A stretch of 64,000 bases of DNA from Clarireedia homoeocarpa (taxonomy: Eukaryota; Ascomycota; Leotiomycetes; Helotiales; Rutstroemiaceae). The notes beneath the pieces were generated by a model, which did not search any database, was not told the origin of the DNA, and was given only the letters and a program-made list of their open reading frames with translations. The stretch covers positions 434,001 to 498,000 of the forward strand of contig LNKV01000027.1 of the NCBI GenBank assembly GCA_001465935.1, in the 5' to 3' direction. A program made the position numbers and the translations under genes. Position 1 is the stretch's first letter. Every line of letters starts with the position of its first letter. This document shows positions 43,473 to 55,786 of the stretch, one piece after another.

Positions 43473-44651
43473 ATGAGTCCTTCTGCAACAGACATTCCTT
43501 CTTCCACAATGGCGAAGCCCGCCAAAGCAAATATCGGAGTGTACACCAACCCCGCTCACGAGTTATGGGTTGCGGATGCTGAGCCCTCTGTCGAGAGCAT
43601 TCAGAAGGGAGAAGACTTAAAGCCGGGAGAAGTTACAGTGGGCATTAGAAGTGTTGGTATCTGCGGGTAAGCATACATTGAACTGAAGCCTTTAACGTGG
43701 CTATTTACTGATTGCCGCAGGTCAGATGTACACTTTTGGCACGCTGGAGCTATTGGTCCTATGATTGTCGAAGATACTCACATCCTTGGTCACGAATCGG
43801 CGGGTGTCATCCTGGCGGTACACCCATCGGTTGACAGTTTGAAGGTTGGCGATCGAGTGGCTGTTGAGCCAAACATTATTTGTAACGAGTGCGAGCAATG
43901 CCTGACGGGCAGATACAATGGTTGCGAAAAGGTGCTATTCTTGTCGACGCCACCGGTTCCGGGACTGCTCCGTAGATACGTGAATCACCCTGCTACATGG
44001 TGTCACAAAATCGGAGACATGTCGTTTGAAGATGGGGCGTTGCTAGAACCGTTAAGTGTCGCATTGGCGGGGCTGGATAGAGCGAACGTTAAACTGGGAG
44101 ATCCGGTTCTGATTTGCGGAGCCGGTCCCATTGGACTGATAACCCTTCTTTGCTGCCGAGCAGCAGGAGCTTGCCCAATCGTCATCACAGACATAGATGA
44201 TGGACGACTTGCTTTTGCGAAGGAACTCGTCCCATCTGTCATTCCACACAAAGTTGGCAGAACATCGGCCGAGGAAGGTGCCAAAGCCATTGTCAAAGCT
44301 TTCGGGGGCATTGAGCCAGCAATTGCTATGGAGTGCACCGGAGTCGAAAGCAGTGTCGCGGCAGCTTGCTGGGCTGTCAAGTTCGGCGGAAAGGTATTTG
44401 TGGTCGGTGTCGGAGGAAACGAGATGAAGATTCCTTTCTCGAGGCTGAACACTCGCGAGGTGGACCTACAATTCCAATACCGTTACTGCAACACATGGCC
44501 AAAGGCTATTCGGCTCGTGGAGAACGGGATCATCGATATGAGGAAGCTTGTTACCCACCGTTTCCCACTGGAGGATGCTATTAAGGCGTTTGAGACTGCG
44601 GCGAACCCAAAGACAGGAGCGATAAAGGTTCAGATTCAGAACGAAGATTAA
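43473..44651 (+). CDS. lad1: L-arabinitol 4-dehydrogenase
   Basis: Model: 43473-43666 and 43721-44651, 374 aa. Zinc medium-chain dehydrogenase: catalytic Cys in GICGSDVH, GHES with His-Glu, four structural-zinc Cys in CNECEQCLTGRYNGC, and the Rossmann GxGxxG in ICGAGPIGL. The acidic DIDDGR after the second strand fits NAD rather than NADP. The stretch QFQYRYCNTWPKAIRLVENG and the end THRFPLEDAIKAFETA match L-arabinitol 4-dehydrogenases more closely than xylitol dehydrogenases. It oxidises L-arabinitol to L-xylulose in cytosolic L-arabinose use. CreA-like sites lie upstream. An in-frame Met13 is a possible second start. Confidence 0.92.
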
Positions 44652-45016
44652 ACAGATATTAGTTCAATGGAAGACGATGATGTTAATGGGAAGACATGGC
44701 ATAGCATTTGTAGACTTCTTATTCGATTAAAGTAAAAATTTTCCAGTTGCTTACGATTGTAATGTGAAGAATGCATGCAGAGCAAATGATAAACAAGGCT
44801 TTGGTGGCTCGCCAGCTTTCTGGTGGTGGCTTACGTAATCGCAATTTCCACCACCACACGTGAATAATTTTCTGTTCGTTCCTAAGCTTCCCGGAGTACG
44901 TCGGCGAAAAAGTCGTTTCCTCTCGCGATCACAATTCACGACCAATTGCTCGATAATAGACAACTCGACCAGCGAGAGAGTCCGTTTCCTTCTGCTGAGA
45001 GGCGCCTAAATTTACC

Positions 45017-45775
45017 ATGCCATTACCCATCTCTCGCGCCGTGCTGCGGCAGTCAACCAAGCTTGCAGGACGGACGTCACGAAGATTTGAGTCTACCTCC
45101 ACTAAGGCCACGGAAGCAACTAAGGAAACAGCTTCTAAAGTACAACAGAGGGCTTCCGATTTCCAAGCAAAGGCTTCTCAAGGTCTCTCGCGTGTCACAT
45201 CGTCTGCGGGACCTGCTATTGCCGGTGCTGCTAAAGGACTTGGGAATGCGTTAGGAAAAGTTGGGGGAAGGACTGGGAGGGTTATTGCCTTTATTGAGCG
45301 TAAGTAGTGGAGATAATATGACATATTTCTTGACTTGTTGATTTGACCTAACATATGCGTCTAGGACAAATTCCTCTAACCGTCTACTACGCTCGTGTCG
45401 GATTAGAGCTTTCCAAGTTGGTCTTCCAAGGGCAGAAGATGTCCCCTCCGTGAGTATAACACTATACAACAACTTTTAAATGAGCAAAAAGCTAATGCGA
45501 TGGCTTGCAGACCAGTGTCCACATTTCAATCATATTTCCAGAGGATAATCAAGAGCATCCGGTCCGGAAATTCTCGATCTGCATTCACCTCAGCATCAAA
45601 CTCCAACGCTGCCACACCTTCAGGCATGCTTGAACAATTGCGAAACATCAGCCCAAACCAGATGATTACAGGTGGTGTTATCTTTGCCGAAGTATTGGGT
45701 TTCTTCACAGTGGGTGAGATAATCGGTAGAAGAAAGTTGGTGGGATACAGAGGTGACACTGGGGCCCACCACTAA
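45017..45775 (+). CDS. ATP20: ATP synthase subunit g, mitochondrial
   Basis: Model: 45017-45299, 45365-45449, 45511-45775; 210 aa. The N terminus (MPLPISRAVLRQSTKLAGR) is basic and hydroxylated, a mitochondrial leader, followed by an Ala/Ser/Lys amphipathic stretch. The second exon encodes IPLTVYYARVGLELSKLV, and the third ends with a single membrane helix, VIFAEVLGFFTVGEIIGRRK, holding the GxxxG (GEIIG) used by subunit g for dimerisation. Subunit g supports F1Fo dimers and crista shape in the inner membrane. All joints keep frame; the length is usual for filamentous fungi. Confidence 0.92.
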
Positions 45776-47478
45776 GTGGATGGTATGATAGGGTTGTGAT
45801 GGAGCTTAGATGGAGTTGTGTATGACGTGAAAGATTTTGTGGGTGAGAGTGGACAGGACGTAGCATTCTCTCAACCAGTGGCCTGAGAAAGTGCGGAAGA
45901 CGAGCAACCCAAGGTGCTTTTTGCACATATCGCGCAACACTTTCCTTTTGTATGTCTGTACATCACAAAAATAAACAGCATAATGGTGGTTTAGAGACCC
46001 TCGCGGCCCGATTGTCCAGTCCACCCACGCCGAATAGTGTTCTAGGGAAGAAGGCCCTCGAACATGGCTTCGATATAGACGTTGTATGATATACGCACGC
46101 CCCTTGTTAACCATCCTCTACTTAGGTACGAAATTACTTGAAGATTTCCATTAGACTGAGATAAGAATAACTCGGTGTAATGATAAGCTTCAATACCTTC
46201 AACTAACTGGCGTCCTTATAAATGATTGTACACGCATGTCCCATTTCCCACCTCAGGTACCCGGGCTTGAATATGAGGCCAGGAAATTGCAACACGGATT
46301 AGACGTACGCAGCGCCACGATTGTCTAACTCAAAGGCCTCTACACTTCTGCTCACTGATAAATGACCCTATCCCGGGAGCTCGCTGCTGGGTTGAGGACT
46401 GGAAGATGTTCCCCGGAATGTACAGAGCTATAACTCATGCACGAACAGAGATACAGCATTTGCCAACGAGTTGTAGCCGCAGGACATGTTATCTAGCTTT
46501 ATTTATATTGTAGTTCCACAACATTGTGCTCCAGGCACTATCTGGCTGTTGAGATGGTGGGGGAACGTCTGCGATATTTGTCCAAAGATAGATAGGGGCC
46601 GAAAGCTAGCTACAGTAGATACCTTACCATGTTCCGAGTCCTGGCAACGACGACGACAGATAAGCTGTCACAGCGCGGATCCTCTCAAATCCTACCAGCT
46701 GCGACCGTTTTGGAAGAGAACGGTCTCCAGGATTGGCCCATGGAGTAATTTGGGAGTACCGTCAATGCGGTGAAAAGGTTCCCTCACCTCATTGTAAGGT
46801 CGACCGACCATATGCCGAGCTACTTCGTACTTTGTACACACATGTTGGGCATATCTATAATATTGAGATATTGCAGATTATGAGATTCTCCAGACTCTTC
46901 AGGGATACTGATTAGCACACATGCAGACATCTCTTCCCTAATCTTATTGTAGCCAATCCATGAGTTCCATGCAGTTGTGTCGCGCCGGTATCCGTTTCCT
47001 TCTGATGTTTTCCCGGCTGGTAATATTGCTATCTACTGGAGAGAACCAACCCACCCGCAACAACCCTATGCTCCATCCATGCCTCCTCGATCCTTGCTTT
47101 CACGGCGCGTCCCCGTTGTAGCGGCGGGATGATTTTTTTCCTTTGCTAGGATCCGGGATGGGTTGCCAGCGTTCGAGAAAAAGGCTGTCATATAACGTCT
47201 TCGTCCCGTCTGTTTTGTTTCCTTGCTCGAACACTTCAATTCATGCCTCCGTTTCCGACCTTCATTTCTGCTTGTGGATCGGGGAAAAGCAAAAGGAAAT
47301 ACCAAGACCAGACCACTCATAGCGAAGCGCAGCGACTTTTGATTTACAGACTTGGTTTTGGGGTTTTGGTTGGCTAGTTTGTATGATACCAAGATTAAAT
47401 CGTGATCTGCATCCCGGACTGTCAACAACCCCAAGAATCCCATCCCCCAAAACATCGACAGAGCATTATCTGCCCATC
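45776..47478. other. Intergenic region, no gene seen
   Basis: 1.7 kb between ATP20 and the large disordered-protein gene. Several short frames, none with recognisable sequence. The last few hundred bp should be the promoter of the plus-strand gene. Confidence 0.4.
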
Positions 47479-50400
47479 ATGGCGTATACTGCGGTTGACC
47501 AGAACGACCACCAAAAAGATCTCGACGACCACGACAGAAAGCCGACCACTGCCTCCAGCTCTCCATTCCCGCGCTCTCCATCAGATCATCTATTTTTAGA
47601 TACGCAAAACGAGTACGAGAACGGGGGGGAAACGAGCCAGAACCATACCGGTCTTCTAAAGAGTGTGAATAGTCTTAGTCAAATGGTGCAATCCATCACG
47701 TCCAAGAGTACTAAAACAAGCGGCAGCTATGATATGGTAGAAGAGGAGGATTACAATGAAAGAATGGTCTCCCCCGTCCCGTCAGTGCCATCGCCCGAAA
47801 GAAAGAAGGTTGCAAGCCGAGGAGGATCTTCAACAACGGACGAACCACTAGTTTTGAGCATTCCACGCCCACGTCCCCTCCGAAACCCGGCCACAGCATC
47901 GTTCAACAACCCGGCTTCCCCTATATCGCCTCGTGCATTATTCTCGAAAGATCACGAACCCATTGTACGTACTGCGTCCGGACACAGCATTGCTTTGCGA
48001 CATCCAACGCCGGATTTACAGGTTCTGCAGGGAGCATATGTTGGAAATATCGATAAATTAGAGAAAACGGCAGAACGATTGAGTATGACTTCCTCCATTG
48101 ACGATGCGATTCGAGAACTCCATATGGAGCAGAAACGTTCCGACAGCCGACGTTCATCCATCCTTTCCCAATTGAACGAAATGCCCCAAGTTTCAAGACA
48201 AGTCTCAAATGCCAGCTCCATTGTCGAGCTGAATAGTGCTGCCAGGTCAGGAGGATATTCACCCGCTGCGTATATGATGTCTCCCAAGGGCTCTTTCTCC
48301 ACAACCACAAGAGGACGATCCGCTTCGAAAAGTTCGAGATTTGGGAGTCGACCAGAACCGGAATTAGAGGGCAGACCGCTGGATTCGTTTGTCAATTCTT
48401 CATTTCCTTCCCTCGTCGAACATCAAACAAATTCGATTGCGGAACAGGACGAAAGTTCTTCAACTTTAACACGACCGGTAGTCGACCATCTCGATAATCA
48501 GAACATGGAGCACCATACATACGAGGAGGCCCTGGAGTCTCGTCCACAGACTGCTGCTTCGACCAGCACTTATGAGCAAGCGGAGAAAATGTTTGCAGAC
48601 TTCGATGGAACACACACTGCACCGCGGAGACCATCTTTAGATCTTGATTTTAGCATGGAGGACCGAACAAGATCGCTGTCGGGGACACACATGCCGATGA
48701 TTGATTTCGACGTACACCATGATCCGAAGAGAATGTCCTCTGCCACTCATCTTGGTATCGCTGGAATGGGTCCCGACAACGAGCAGGCGAGAGCGCCGTC
48801 AGACAGCCAGTTGCTAGGTCGGCCGCAATCATATGCAGACCCAAGTACCGGACAGCAGATGGTATACTATCCAGCTCCTGTACCTATGATGCTGAGCCTT
48901 CCTCAAAAGCTGTCGAAGAATTCGTCATCTACAGCTAGAAATAAGAGGCGGTCTGAAGTTCTGAACAACATTCCAGCTGCGGCTCGCCAATCAGCCATCT
49001 GGCTTCCAGACCTTTTGGAAACCAACGATGAGCTCTTACCCGAAAACGACGAGGCGCAAAGAATGGAATACATTCCTCAGCACCAGCGAATGAGTATGGG
49101 CGGCAGACGGAATACGCGGGACCTGGAACACTTGCCTCCCCACCTCCGAGCAACTGCCTTCTTCGAACTACAAAGCCAGCATGAGGTTGTCGAAATGAAG
49201 GATCAGTCTGCAGTGGCTACATTGGATAGCATTCTTGACGCGTCTGCACATGCTCCGGTTGGCGCATTTACAGATCACGCATTTGCTGGTGAACTTGGTG
49301 CTGAAGTCTACGGAAGAAGGCACCCTCAAAGCAGCAAGACTACGAAGCAGTTACCGATACCAGAGAAGCAGGATAAACCGAAGAAAAGAGCCAGCTCGAT
49401 CAATCTTTTGCTTGGTCGTCGCGCAAGTAGCAGTAATTTACTTGACTCGGATAACGACAAACGTGCTTCCACGATGGCCAACGTCCTTGAAAGAAAGACC
49501 ACGAGATCACCGATCGAGGATGACGATGACGATATAAACAACAGAGATACTACACCACTGCGACATTCCCGTGGAATTAGCGGTGCAACAGATCTTATCC
49601 GTGCCGGAGATTCGGATTTAGAAGACGAGGGACAAAGAGATGATGAGGTTTACCATGGGCCACCTACGACCTTACTTGCCGAATTACAATTGCGCAAGCA
49701 GCAGCAAAAGACACGTACAAGGCCTCTCACAAGTGCCTACCCTAATGGTGTGCATTCCACTTTACTCCAAATGGATACTGTTCTACAATTACAGCAGAAA
49801 TCTCGAAAGGAAAAGCAGGTTAATCTAGCATGGCAAATCAATCATGACGATGACCCAGATGCGGAAGACGATGAGGACGTTCCATTGGCATTATTAGGCG
49901 CAGCCAAGGCCCATTTCCAAGAGGTGGAAAGACCCCTGGGTCTGATGGAAAGGCGAGAGCTAGAAGATAACGAGCCACTCAGTCGTCGTAGGGCTAGGAT
50001 TACTGGACAACCCATGTCTTCGAATCGTGCCTCTACCATGATGCATCTTCCAATGATAAACCCACCAGAAGAAGAGGAAGGAGAAACCCTAGCGCAGCGC
50101 ATCAAAAGACTGAAGGAACAAGGAGGAACAGCCACTGGACTCCCTGCCACTAGACCTGTTAGTGGTGATTTCGCATCCGAAATGATGAGTCAATTCGGAG
50201 GGGAACTTATAAAAGATGTGGGCAAGGGCAAAGGAAAAGAGACAGCAACGCCACCAGCTAATGAGGAGGAGGAAACATTGGGTCAGAGACGTAAACGCCT
50301 CCAAGCCGAGCGAGAGGCCCGCGAGAAAGAAGTTGCTGCTGGGGGTGAAGCGGCACAGGATGGCCTTGTGATAAACAAACGACGAAGTATGGCTGATATT

Positions 50401-50937
50401 CTATCCGCTCATCCAGCTGCAGGAGCAGGAGCAGGTCGAGCGACTTCCTTCACCAAACCGACTATCAGACCCTCTACCGGTCTCTTGGGTCTACATGAAA
50501 AGCAAAGTCAGCAAAGAGCTAGCACGATGACAAACATTGTCACTCAACAAGCATTAAATGCTCGCCACGGTCGCGTCAGAAGTGGTATGTTCGATGAACC
50601 TCCCAACAAGCCTGGCATGACCAAACGTCCTCAAACCGCAAGCTATAATTTGCACAACAGCATGGGGATGGCCGGTGCTGGTTATCCACAATTCGCTCAA
50701 CCTACCGCTATGAATTATAATAACTTTAACAGTAACCCCGTCATGATGCCATACTCGAACGGCTACGCTAATATGGGCCACTCCAATCCCAATCTGAATA
50801 CAATGGCTGGATATAATGCTATGGGTATGCCGATGCAGAATCCCATGATGGGCATGCAATTAGGTCCAGGTGGTGAGCCCCTGAATCAGGGACAGCTTGA
50901 TATGGTTGAGAGATGGAGACAGAGTGTTATGCACTAG
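47479..50937 (+). CDS. Large disordered protein with repeated QRxKRL motifs (1152 aa)
   Basis: Uninterrupted frame. Start taken at MAYTAVDQNDHQKD (47479); the frame is open 32 codons further upstream. No enzyme domain seen. Ser/Pro/Arg-rich sequence with many basic phosphosite-like stretches fills the first 500 residues. A conserved block around AIWLPDLLE, YIPQHQRMSMGG and LEHLPPHLRATAFFEL (49000-49180) may be a folded or binding segment. Three related short motifs follow: EPLSRRRARI (about 49970), ETLAQRIKRLKEQ (about 50085) and ETLGQRRKRLQAER (about 50270). The C-terminal 100 residues are Met/Asn/Gly-rich (MGMPMQNPMMGMQ). Composition suggests a scaffold or regulatory, possibly phosphorylated, cytosolic protein. 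Function unknown; clearly a real gene from its length and codon use. Confidence 0.85.
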   Translation: MAYTAVDQNDHQKDLDDHDRKPTTASSSPFPRSPSDHLFLDTQNEYENGGETSQNHTGLLKSVNSLSQMVQSITSKSTKTSGSYDMVEEEDYNERMVSPVPSVPSPERKKVASRGGSSTTDEPLVLSIPRPRPLRNPATASFNNPASPISPRALFSKDHEPIVRTASGHSIALRHPTPDLQVLQGAYVGNIDKLEKTAERLSMTSSIDDAIRELHMEQKRSDSRRSSILSQLNEMPQVSRQVSNASSIVELNSAARSGGYSPAAYMMSPKGSFSTTTRGRSASKSSRFGSRPEPELEGRPLDSFVNSSFPSLVEHQTNSIAEQDESSSTLTRPVVDHLDNQNMEHHTYEEALESRPQTAASTSTYEQAEKMFADFDGTHTAPRRPSLDLDFSMEDRTRSLSGTHMPMIDFDVHHDPKRMSSATHLGIAGMGPDNEQARAPSDSQLLGRPQSYADPSTGQQMVYYPAPVPMMLSLPQKLSKNSSSTARNKRRSEVLNNIPAAARQSAIWLPDLLETNDELLPENDEAQRMEYIPQHQRMSMGGRRNTRDLEHLPPHLRATAFFELQSQHEVVEMKDQSAVATLDSILDASAHAPVGAFTDHAFAGELGAEVYGRRHPQSSKTTKQLPIPEKQDKPKKRASSINLLLGRRASSSNLLDSDNDKRASTMANVLERKTTRSPIEDDDDDINNRDTTPLRHSRGISGATDLIRAGDSDLEDEGQRDDEVYHGPPTTLLAELQLRKQQQKTRTRPLTSAYPNGVHSTLLQMDTVLQLQQKSRKEKQVNLAWQINHDDDPDAEDDEDVPLALLGAAKAHFQEVERPLGLMERRELEDNEPLSRRRARITGQPMSSNRASTMMHLPMINPPEEEEGETLAQRIKRLKEQGGTATGLPATRPVSGDFASEMMSQFGGELIKDVGKGKGKETATPPANEEEETLGQRRKRLQAEREAREKEVAAGGEAAQDGLVINKRRSMADILSAHPAAGAGAGRATSFTKPTIRPSTGLLGLHEKQSQQRASTMTNIVTQQALNARHGRVRSGMFDEPPNKPGMTKRPQTASYNLHNSMGMAGAGYPQFAQPTAMNYNNFNSNPVMMPYSNGYANMGHSNPNLNTMAGYNAMGMPMQNPMMGMQLGPGGEPLNQGQLDMVERWRQSVMH

Positions 50938-51370
50938 ATCACTATCGTTATCTTGCTGTCTATCCCTTCCTGATATGATTATAAGTTACTTTTATTTGTC
51001 TACATTTCTTCTACGTATGACTTTTTCCCTAGTAGTGGGAATGGAGAACGGGGTGGATGGATGGTTGGTTGGATAGCTCGATATTATAGATACCTTAAGA
51101 CGGAAGGAGCATTTACATGGCGTCGTTTTTTTGGTTTTCCTTTTCATACTTGGAATATCTAAACAAACTAAAATCTTTGCTGAAAGGATACCTTAGCACG
51201 CATGCATGCGAGCGAGCAATATCATATAATCTGTCATATCAAATCTTTTTTTCTTTTTACCTCTGCGCCAATGGTTCTTTTTGTCTTCATGGCTTGAGTT
51301 GAGAGGTCGGCATAGCGTGTTGCAAGCGATAGCATTTTCATGGCGTATACCTTTGCTCGGGGCTTGTATT

Positions 51371-51515
51371 GTGCTGTATCAGTACGGATGGGACTGGTTT
51401 TGGGATAGAAAGGATGGGTGGGTTGATCTATATTTGCTTGTGCTGTATCAGTACGGATGGGACTGGTTTTGGGATAGAAAGGATGGGTGGGTTGATCTAT
51501 ATTTGCTTGTGCTGT
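51371..51515 (+). repeat. 69-bp tandem duplication
   Basis: Two identical 69-bp units (51371-51439 and 51440-51508), starting GTGCTGTATCAGTACGGATG, followed by the first bases of a third. It lies 430 bp past the stop of the 1152-residue gene, so it is non-coding. Perfect identity means a recent slippage or duplication, or an assembly artefact. Confidence 0.9.
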
Positions 51516-53225
51516 TTGGATTGGAGGGGGCATGATCACATATCGGATGATTTGTTAACTATATACTAGATTGGCTCTAATTGATAGATGTGGTATGCTT
51601 GGAACGATGGATGGATAGTTGGTGATAATATAAGTTATACATATATTATTTATCTATATCTTTGATCTTGTCGGTGCTGTGTTCGTAGCGCGTGAGCTTA
51701 GGTTTGTAAATTAAGCTTGGATGGGGTAGATAGGATGGGTATGAGCTCTCTGTGTTTATCCGGTGTCCAGAATCGAGGGCTTTCAGCAAGACGTCGAGAT
51801 ACATGGATCACTGCGGATTAGAATAAGAGATTGGGATGGACTTTCTTGTCCCTTGACTGAGAAGGAATGAGAGAGGAGAAAGAAGTTACAGGTGTTGGTG
51901 ATAATAATGGTGGAAAGTGGGATGAACTGAACATAAGCGGAATCATCGGAGGTAAGAGGAAGAGAATTTGTATGTCAGCCACTCATTGTGAAGGCTGACA
52001 GAGCCGAGATTGAGGGGGAACTATGCTAGATTAGAAGATGATGAGACTGATAAAGTGGTCTCTGGCACTACGGTTTTGTCGTAGATTCTCTTCTAGGAGT
52101 TCTTCCACCCACGGTGCTGCACACTGAAGCAACCGGATGATGAGTGCTGTAGGGGCGTGAGGCTGGTCAGCCGCAACATAGAACTAATTGCTTTTGACTT
52201 ACATGAACGCCAAATGATCCTTCGGGGTAGGTCGCGCTATGTGGTTTCTCGATGCGACGGGATTTGATCTATTCGGTCGGCTTCCGACCAGAGAAAGCTG
52301 ACTGCGCAAGCAGAAATGAAATTCTCGTTAGGATCTCGCCGAAAGGTATTCCCCAGTCCGAGGTTCCGCATAGGCTCGGGCATAAATGCTTGATTGGGAT
52401 GGCCACTCGGAACTTCATGTGGCTAAACTTCGTTATTAACCGTCGCTGTGGATCCGGCCAGCAAGTTACAAAGCAGTTTGTTCTCATGAGTGAGCCACCA
52501 GCGTGGGAAGCCACGCAACGGCATGAATAAGCGTGTCTAATCACATACCACGAACAATCTTATTGTTCAAGTTTGTTTGTCTTTTTCTGACACTGCGCGG
52601 GAAGGTCAAGAACCACGGCCTGTCGCGCGATCACTTCACACCGCATCGACCGAGGAATGTCACTTCTATGAGGTAATAACCGATAATATGGGCCCCAATT
52701 CATTTAGCACCAGCACCGTGAGATCATCATACACCCGGATCATTGGCTGGCGGCATTGTCTGGTTGTTCAGCCGAGATTTCTTCAGTTGTTGTGCATGCA
52801 ATGGTTGTCGGAACAAGCTTTCTCCCATGTCCTATGGGTCAAATGATGCGACGCAAATACAGAAGGACGCTGCAGAGCCACCCAATAAGCTTTCTCGCGT
52901 ATATCGATATCTACGCTAGTGATGTCAAAGAGCATCTGCTTTGGGAAGGCGAACGGCGAAGCATCAAGGATATCCTGTCATGGCTGATGTCCTACCCCTC
53001 CACAACACGAGCTTTCTCCCAGTAGGGAGGTTGGTAATCATTCTACTACTTTAGTAGTAGAAGAGCCCCCCTGCAGCCCTGAATGAGTGATATAGGAGGC
53101 ACAATCACTTCATGTCGCCCCAAGTCTGCCCCCCTAACAATCATCTTTTGTAGCATCTTGATTCCTCGCAGGTGTAGGAGGCTTTACTACCTTGATCTTT
53201 CTCCCTTCGCTCTCCGTAAGTCAAT
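51516..53225. other. Intergenic region, no gene seen
   Basis: 1.7 kb between two plus-strand genes. Short frames at 52.25-53.03 kb look like chance or old relics. The promoter of the transporter lies at the right end (CT-rich TTTCTCCCTTCGCTCTCC just before its ATG). Confidence 0.4.
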
Positions 53226-55271
53226 ATGACTACACCCGCAGCGAATCTTGCTCTAGAGGGCGGCGATCCTCGTGATGCTCACCACCCACTTTCCGGCGAC
53301 GCGCAAGCTGTTGAGCTAGCTATGCTGCACAGCATACACAACCCAAATATCACTTTCGAGGAATATGTCTACTGGGCCGAGATTACACGTACGGAGGAAA
53401 AAGCCGCCAATGAAAGATATATTGAGGCCCGGGGACCTCGAACTTTAAAGTCGACAATCATGGGTCGTTTCACTCGTGGAAAGGCTGCGCATGATTCATA
53501 CAATACTCCTCCTGCGCACAGTATTATTGCTCATGATGAGAAAAATGGGTTGGACGAGAAAAGTGTGGTTCCTGGCGAATCTCCCGACACTGCTCCTCGT
53601 TCTGCTGTGACTGATGCTGAATGGAAGAGAGCCAGTCGTGCGGTGCGCACTGCTGGGTGGTCTGGTGTTTTCTACCTGATTACAACGGATATTCTTGGTC
53701 CTTTTAGTGTTCCGTAAGTGTATAATCTTTCTTTCCACAGTATTGAAATACCAAGCCCCCTTTTCGTTCCATCTTCTGACTTTTAACAGATGGGCGTTCG
53801 CTCAAATGGGATACGCCCCTGGCGTCGTACTTTGTGAGATATACCGGTTTCATTCTTACTTCATGTCCTGAGTCAAAACTCTGTTCAGATGCGCAACGCT
53901 AGGAATTTGGCCACGCGTCCCTCATCCATAAATTCTCTTTTCATGCGGACGTCCAAATAGTGACAGCGGATTTTCTAACAGTGCATAGATACTATCTTTG
54001 GTGCCTTCGCCTTGTATTCCGGATGGCAACTCTACCACATTTTCCTGAATCTTGATTCTGATAGGTTTCCTCTGAAAAGCTATGGTGATCTCTTTTTCCG
54101 AGTCTACGGCACATGGGCTAGACACGCCATCAACGCCCTACAATCCATCCAGTTGCTCTTCACCGTCTCTGTGCTCATTCTCTCCAACGGTCAATCTATT
54201 TCACAGATCTCGAAATCGAGTCTTTGCTTCATCGTTTGTCTCGTGATCTTCATGGCCGCCGGAATGCTCATCGGACAGATCCGAACCCTCCAACGATTCG
54301 GTTGGCTCGCCAATTTCGCCGTCTGGATCAACGTTCTAATCCTCTTTATTTGCATGGGCGTAGCCGCAAACTCACCTCCCAACTATGCCACCCTTAGCGC
54401 CTCCTACGGGCCTGAATTTGGCTCCGGCCCCGTGCACCGATACGCTGGCACCCCTCCTGCAGGCAAAGCAACCGGCGGAGACGGCTTCGTCGGATCCCTC
54501 AACGGTCTCAACCAAGCCGTGTACTCCTACGGAGGCGCCATGCTGTTCGTCGCCTTCCTCGCCGAAATGCGCCACCCATGGGACTTCTGGAAGGGTCTCC
54601 TCTGCGCTGATCTCTTCATCTACTTCGTGTACATGTTCTTCGGTCTCTTCATGTACTCCTACCAAGGCCAATTCGCCTACAATCCCGCGATGCAAGGTCT
54701 CTCCCCATATAACTGGCAAACCGCCGCAAACATCATGAACCTCGTAACTGGGCTCATCGCCGCCGCGTTGTACGGCAACATCGGCATCAAAGTCGCCTAT
54801 ATCGATGTTTTCCAGGGCATTCTCCGCGCTCCCCCGCTTACCTCCAAGGCTGGAAAGATCCTCTGGATAGGACTTGTTCCGCTCTACTGGGTCGTTGCCT
54901 TTGTGATTTGTGCGGCTATCCCTCAATTCTCGTATATCTCTGGCTTGGTCGGCGCAGTGTGTATCCTGCAGTTCACGTACACGTTCCCGGCTATACTGGC
55001 GGTGGGCTATCAGGTCCAGAAAGATGCGATGATTCCTGGAGAAGAGCAGTTTAATCCGCAGACGGGGACGTACAATTGGAGGGATAGGGGTGTGAAGAGG
55101 TGGGTGAGAGGGTTTAAGGTTAGGTGGTATTGGAATATTTTTAATTTTGTTTATTTCTTGGGTGCATTGACTACGGCGGCTTTGGGTATCTATAGCAGTT
55201 GTTTGGGATTGATGAGTGCTTTTGATGGAAATAGTGTTGCGACGAGCTTTGGCTGTACGCCGCCTGTTTAA
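53226..55271 (+). CDS. Neutral amino acid transporter, AAAP/Mtr type, 3 exons
   Basis: Model: 53226-53713, 53790-53833, 53989-55271; 604 aa. A polar cytosolic N terminus of about 145 residues is followed by about eleven hydrophobic helices starting at GWSGVFYLITTDILGPFSVP. The 44-nt middle exon encodes WAFAQMGYAPGVVL, which completes the family start, and exon 3 continues TIFGAFALYSGWQLY. Signature stretches SDRFPLKSYGDLFFRVYG and ILSNGQSISQIS match amino acid permeases of the Neurospora Mtr kind. Plasma-membrane proton symport of neutral or aromatic amino acids is the known role; the exact substrate cannot be read. Confidence 0.9.
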
Positions 55272-55508
55272 AGAGAGAGCCATGGTTGTTCCTATTTGGA
55301 AATATTGGCTATTTTTGGAAGGAGAGTTCTCGCTAAATCGGAAGATTTGGGATGAAGGAAAAAGGGGATGTAAATATTAGTAGGAGAGATGAGACGTAAT
55401 TATTACGACTATGCCCGTAAATCTGTTCACACCACTTCGATGCCAATAATGACGAGAGGTTTGTCTAGAAAGTAGGATGGATATTAATTCTCAAATCAAA
55501 TCCTAATA

Positions 55509-55786
55509 GCACCACCAGTGGGTGTACCAAGTATCCGACTAACTTCGGATATCTGATTGTTTAAGTGAAAGCTGGATATTCAGAATTTACATATCTGATT
55601 ATTCAAGTACGATCTGGATGTTGAAAACTTATTTATCTGAATCTTCCAATACCATCTAATCATTAAGAGTTCGTATATATACTTGCTAGAGCAGGGATTT
55701 CAAAAGCATATATATATTTGAGTCGAATAACTTATTGAAGATTTGGAGTTGGTCGGATAGTCAGTACACTCACTCACTGGTGCACT
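55509..55786. mobile_element. MITE-like element, same end family as 6628-7050
   Basis: About 280 bp. The left end is GCACCACCAGTGGGTGTAC with TATCCGACTAAC further in. The reverse complement of the right end reads AGTGCACCAGTGAGTGAGTG then TACTGACTATCCGACCAAC. Ends share CACCAGTGGGTGTAC with the cluster element. The interior is AT-rich with internal near-repeats (TATCTGATTRTTYAAGT twice near 55549 and 55595). Non-coding. Confidence 0.7.

Noticed and set aside
54372..55283. 303-codon frame on the minus strand
   Set aside because: Antisense to the amino acid transporter, which has clear helices and family motifs; the antisense peptide is Arg/Glu/His-rich without any known pattern.
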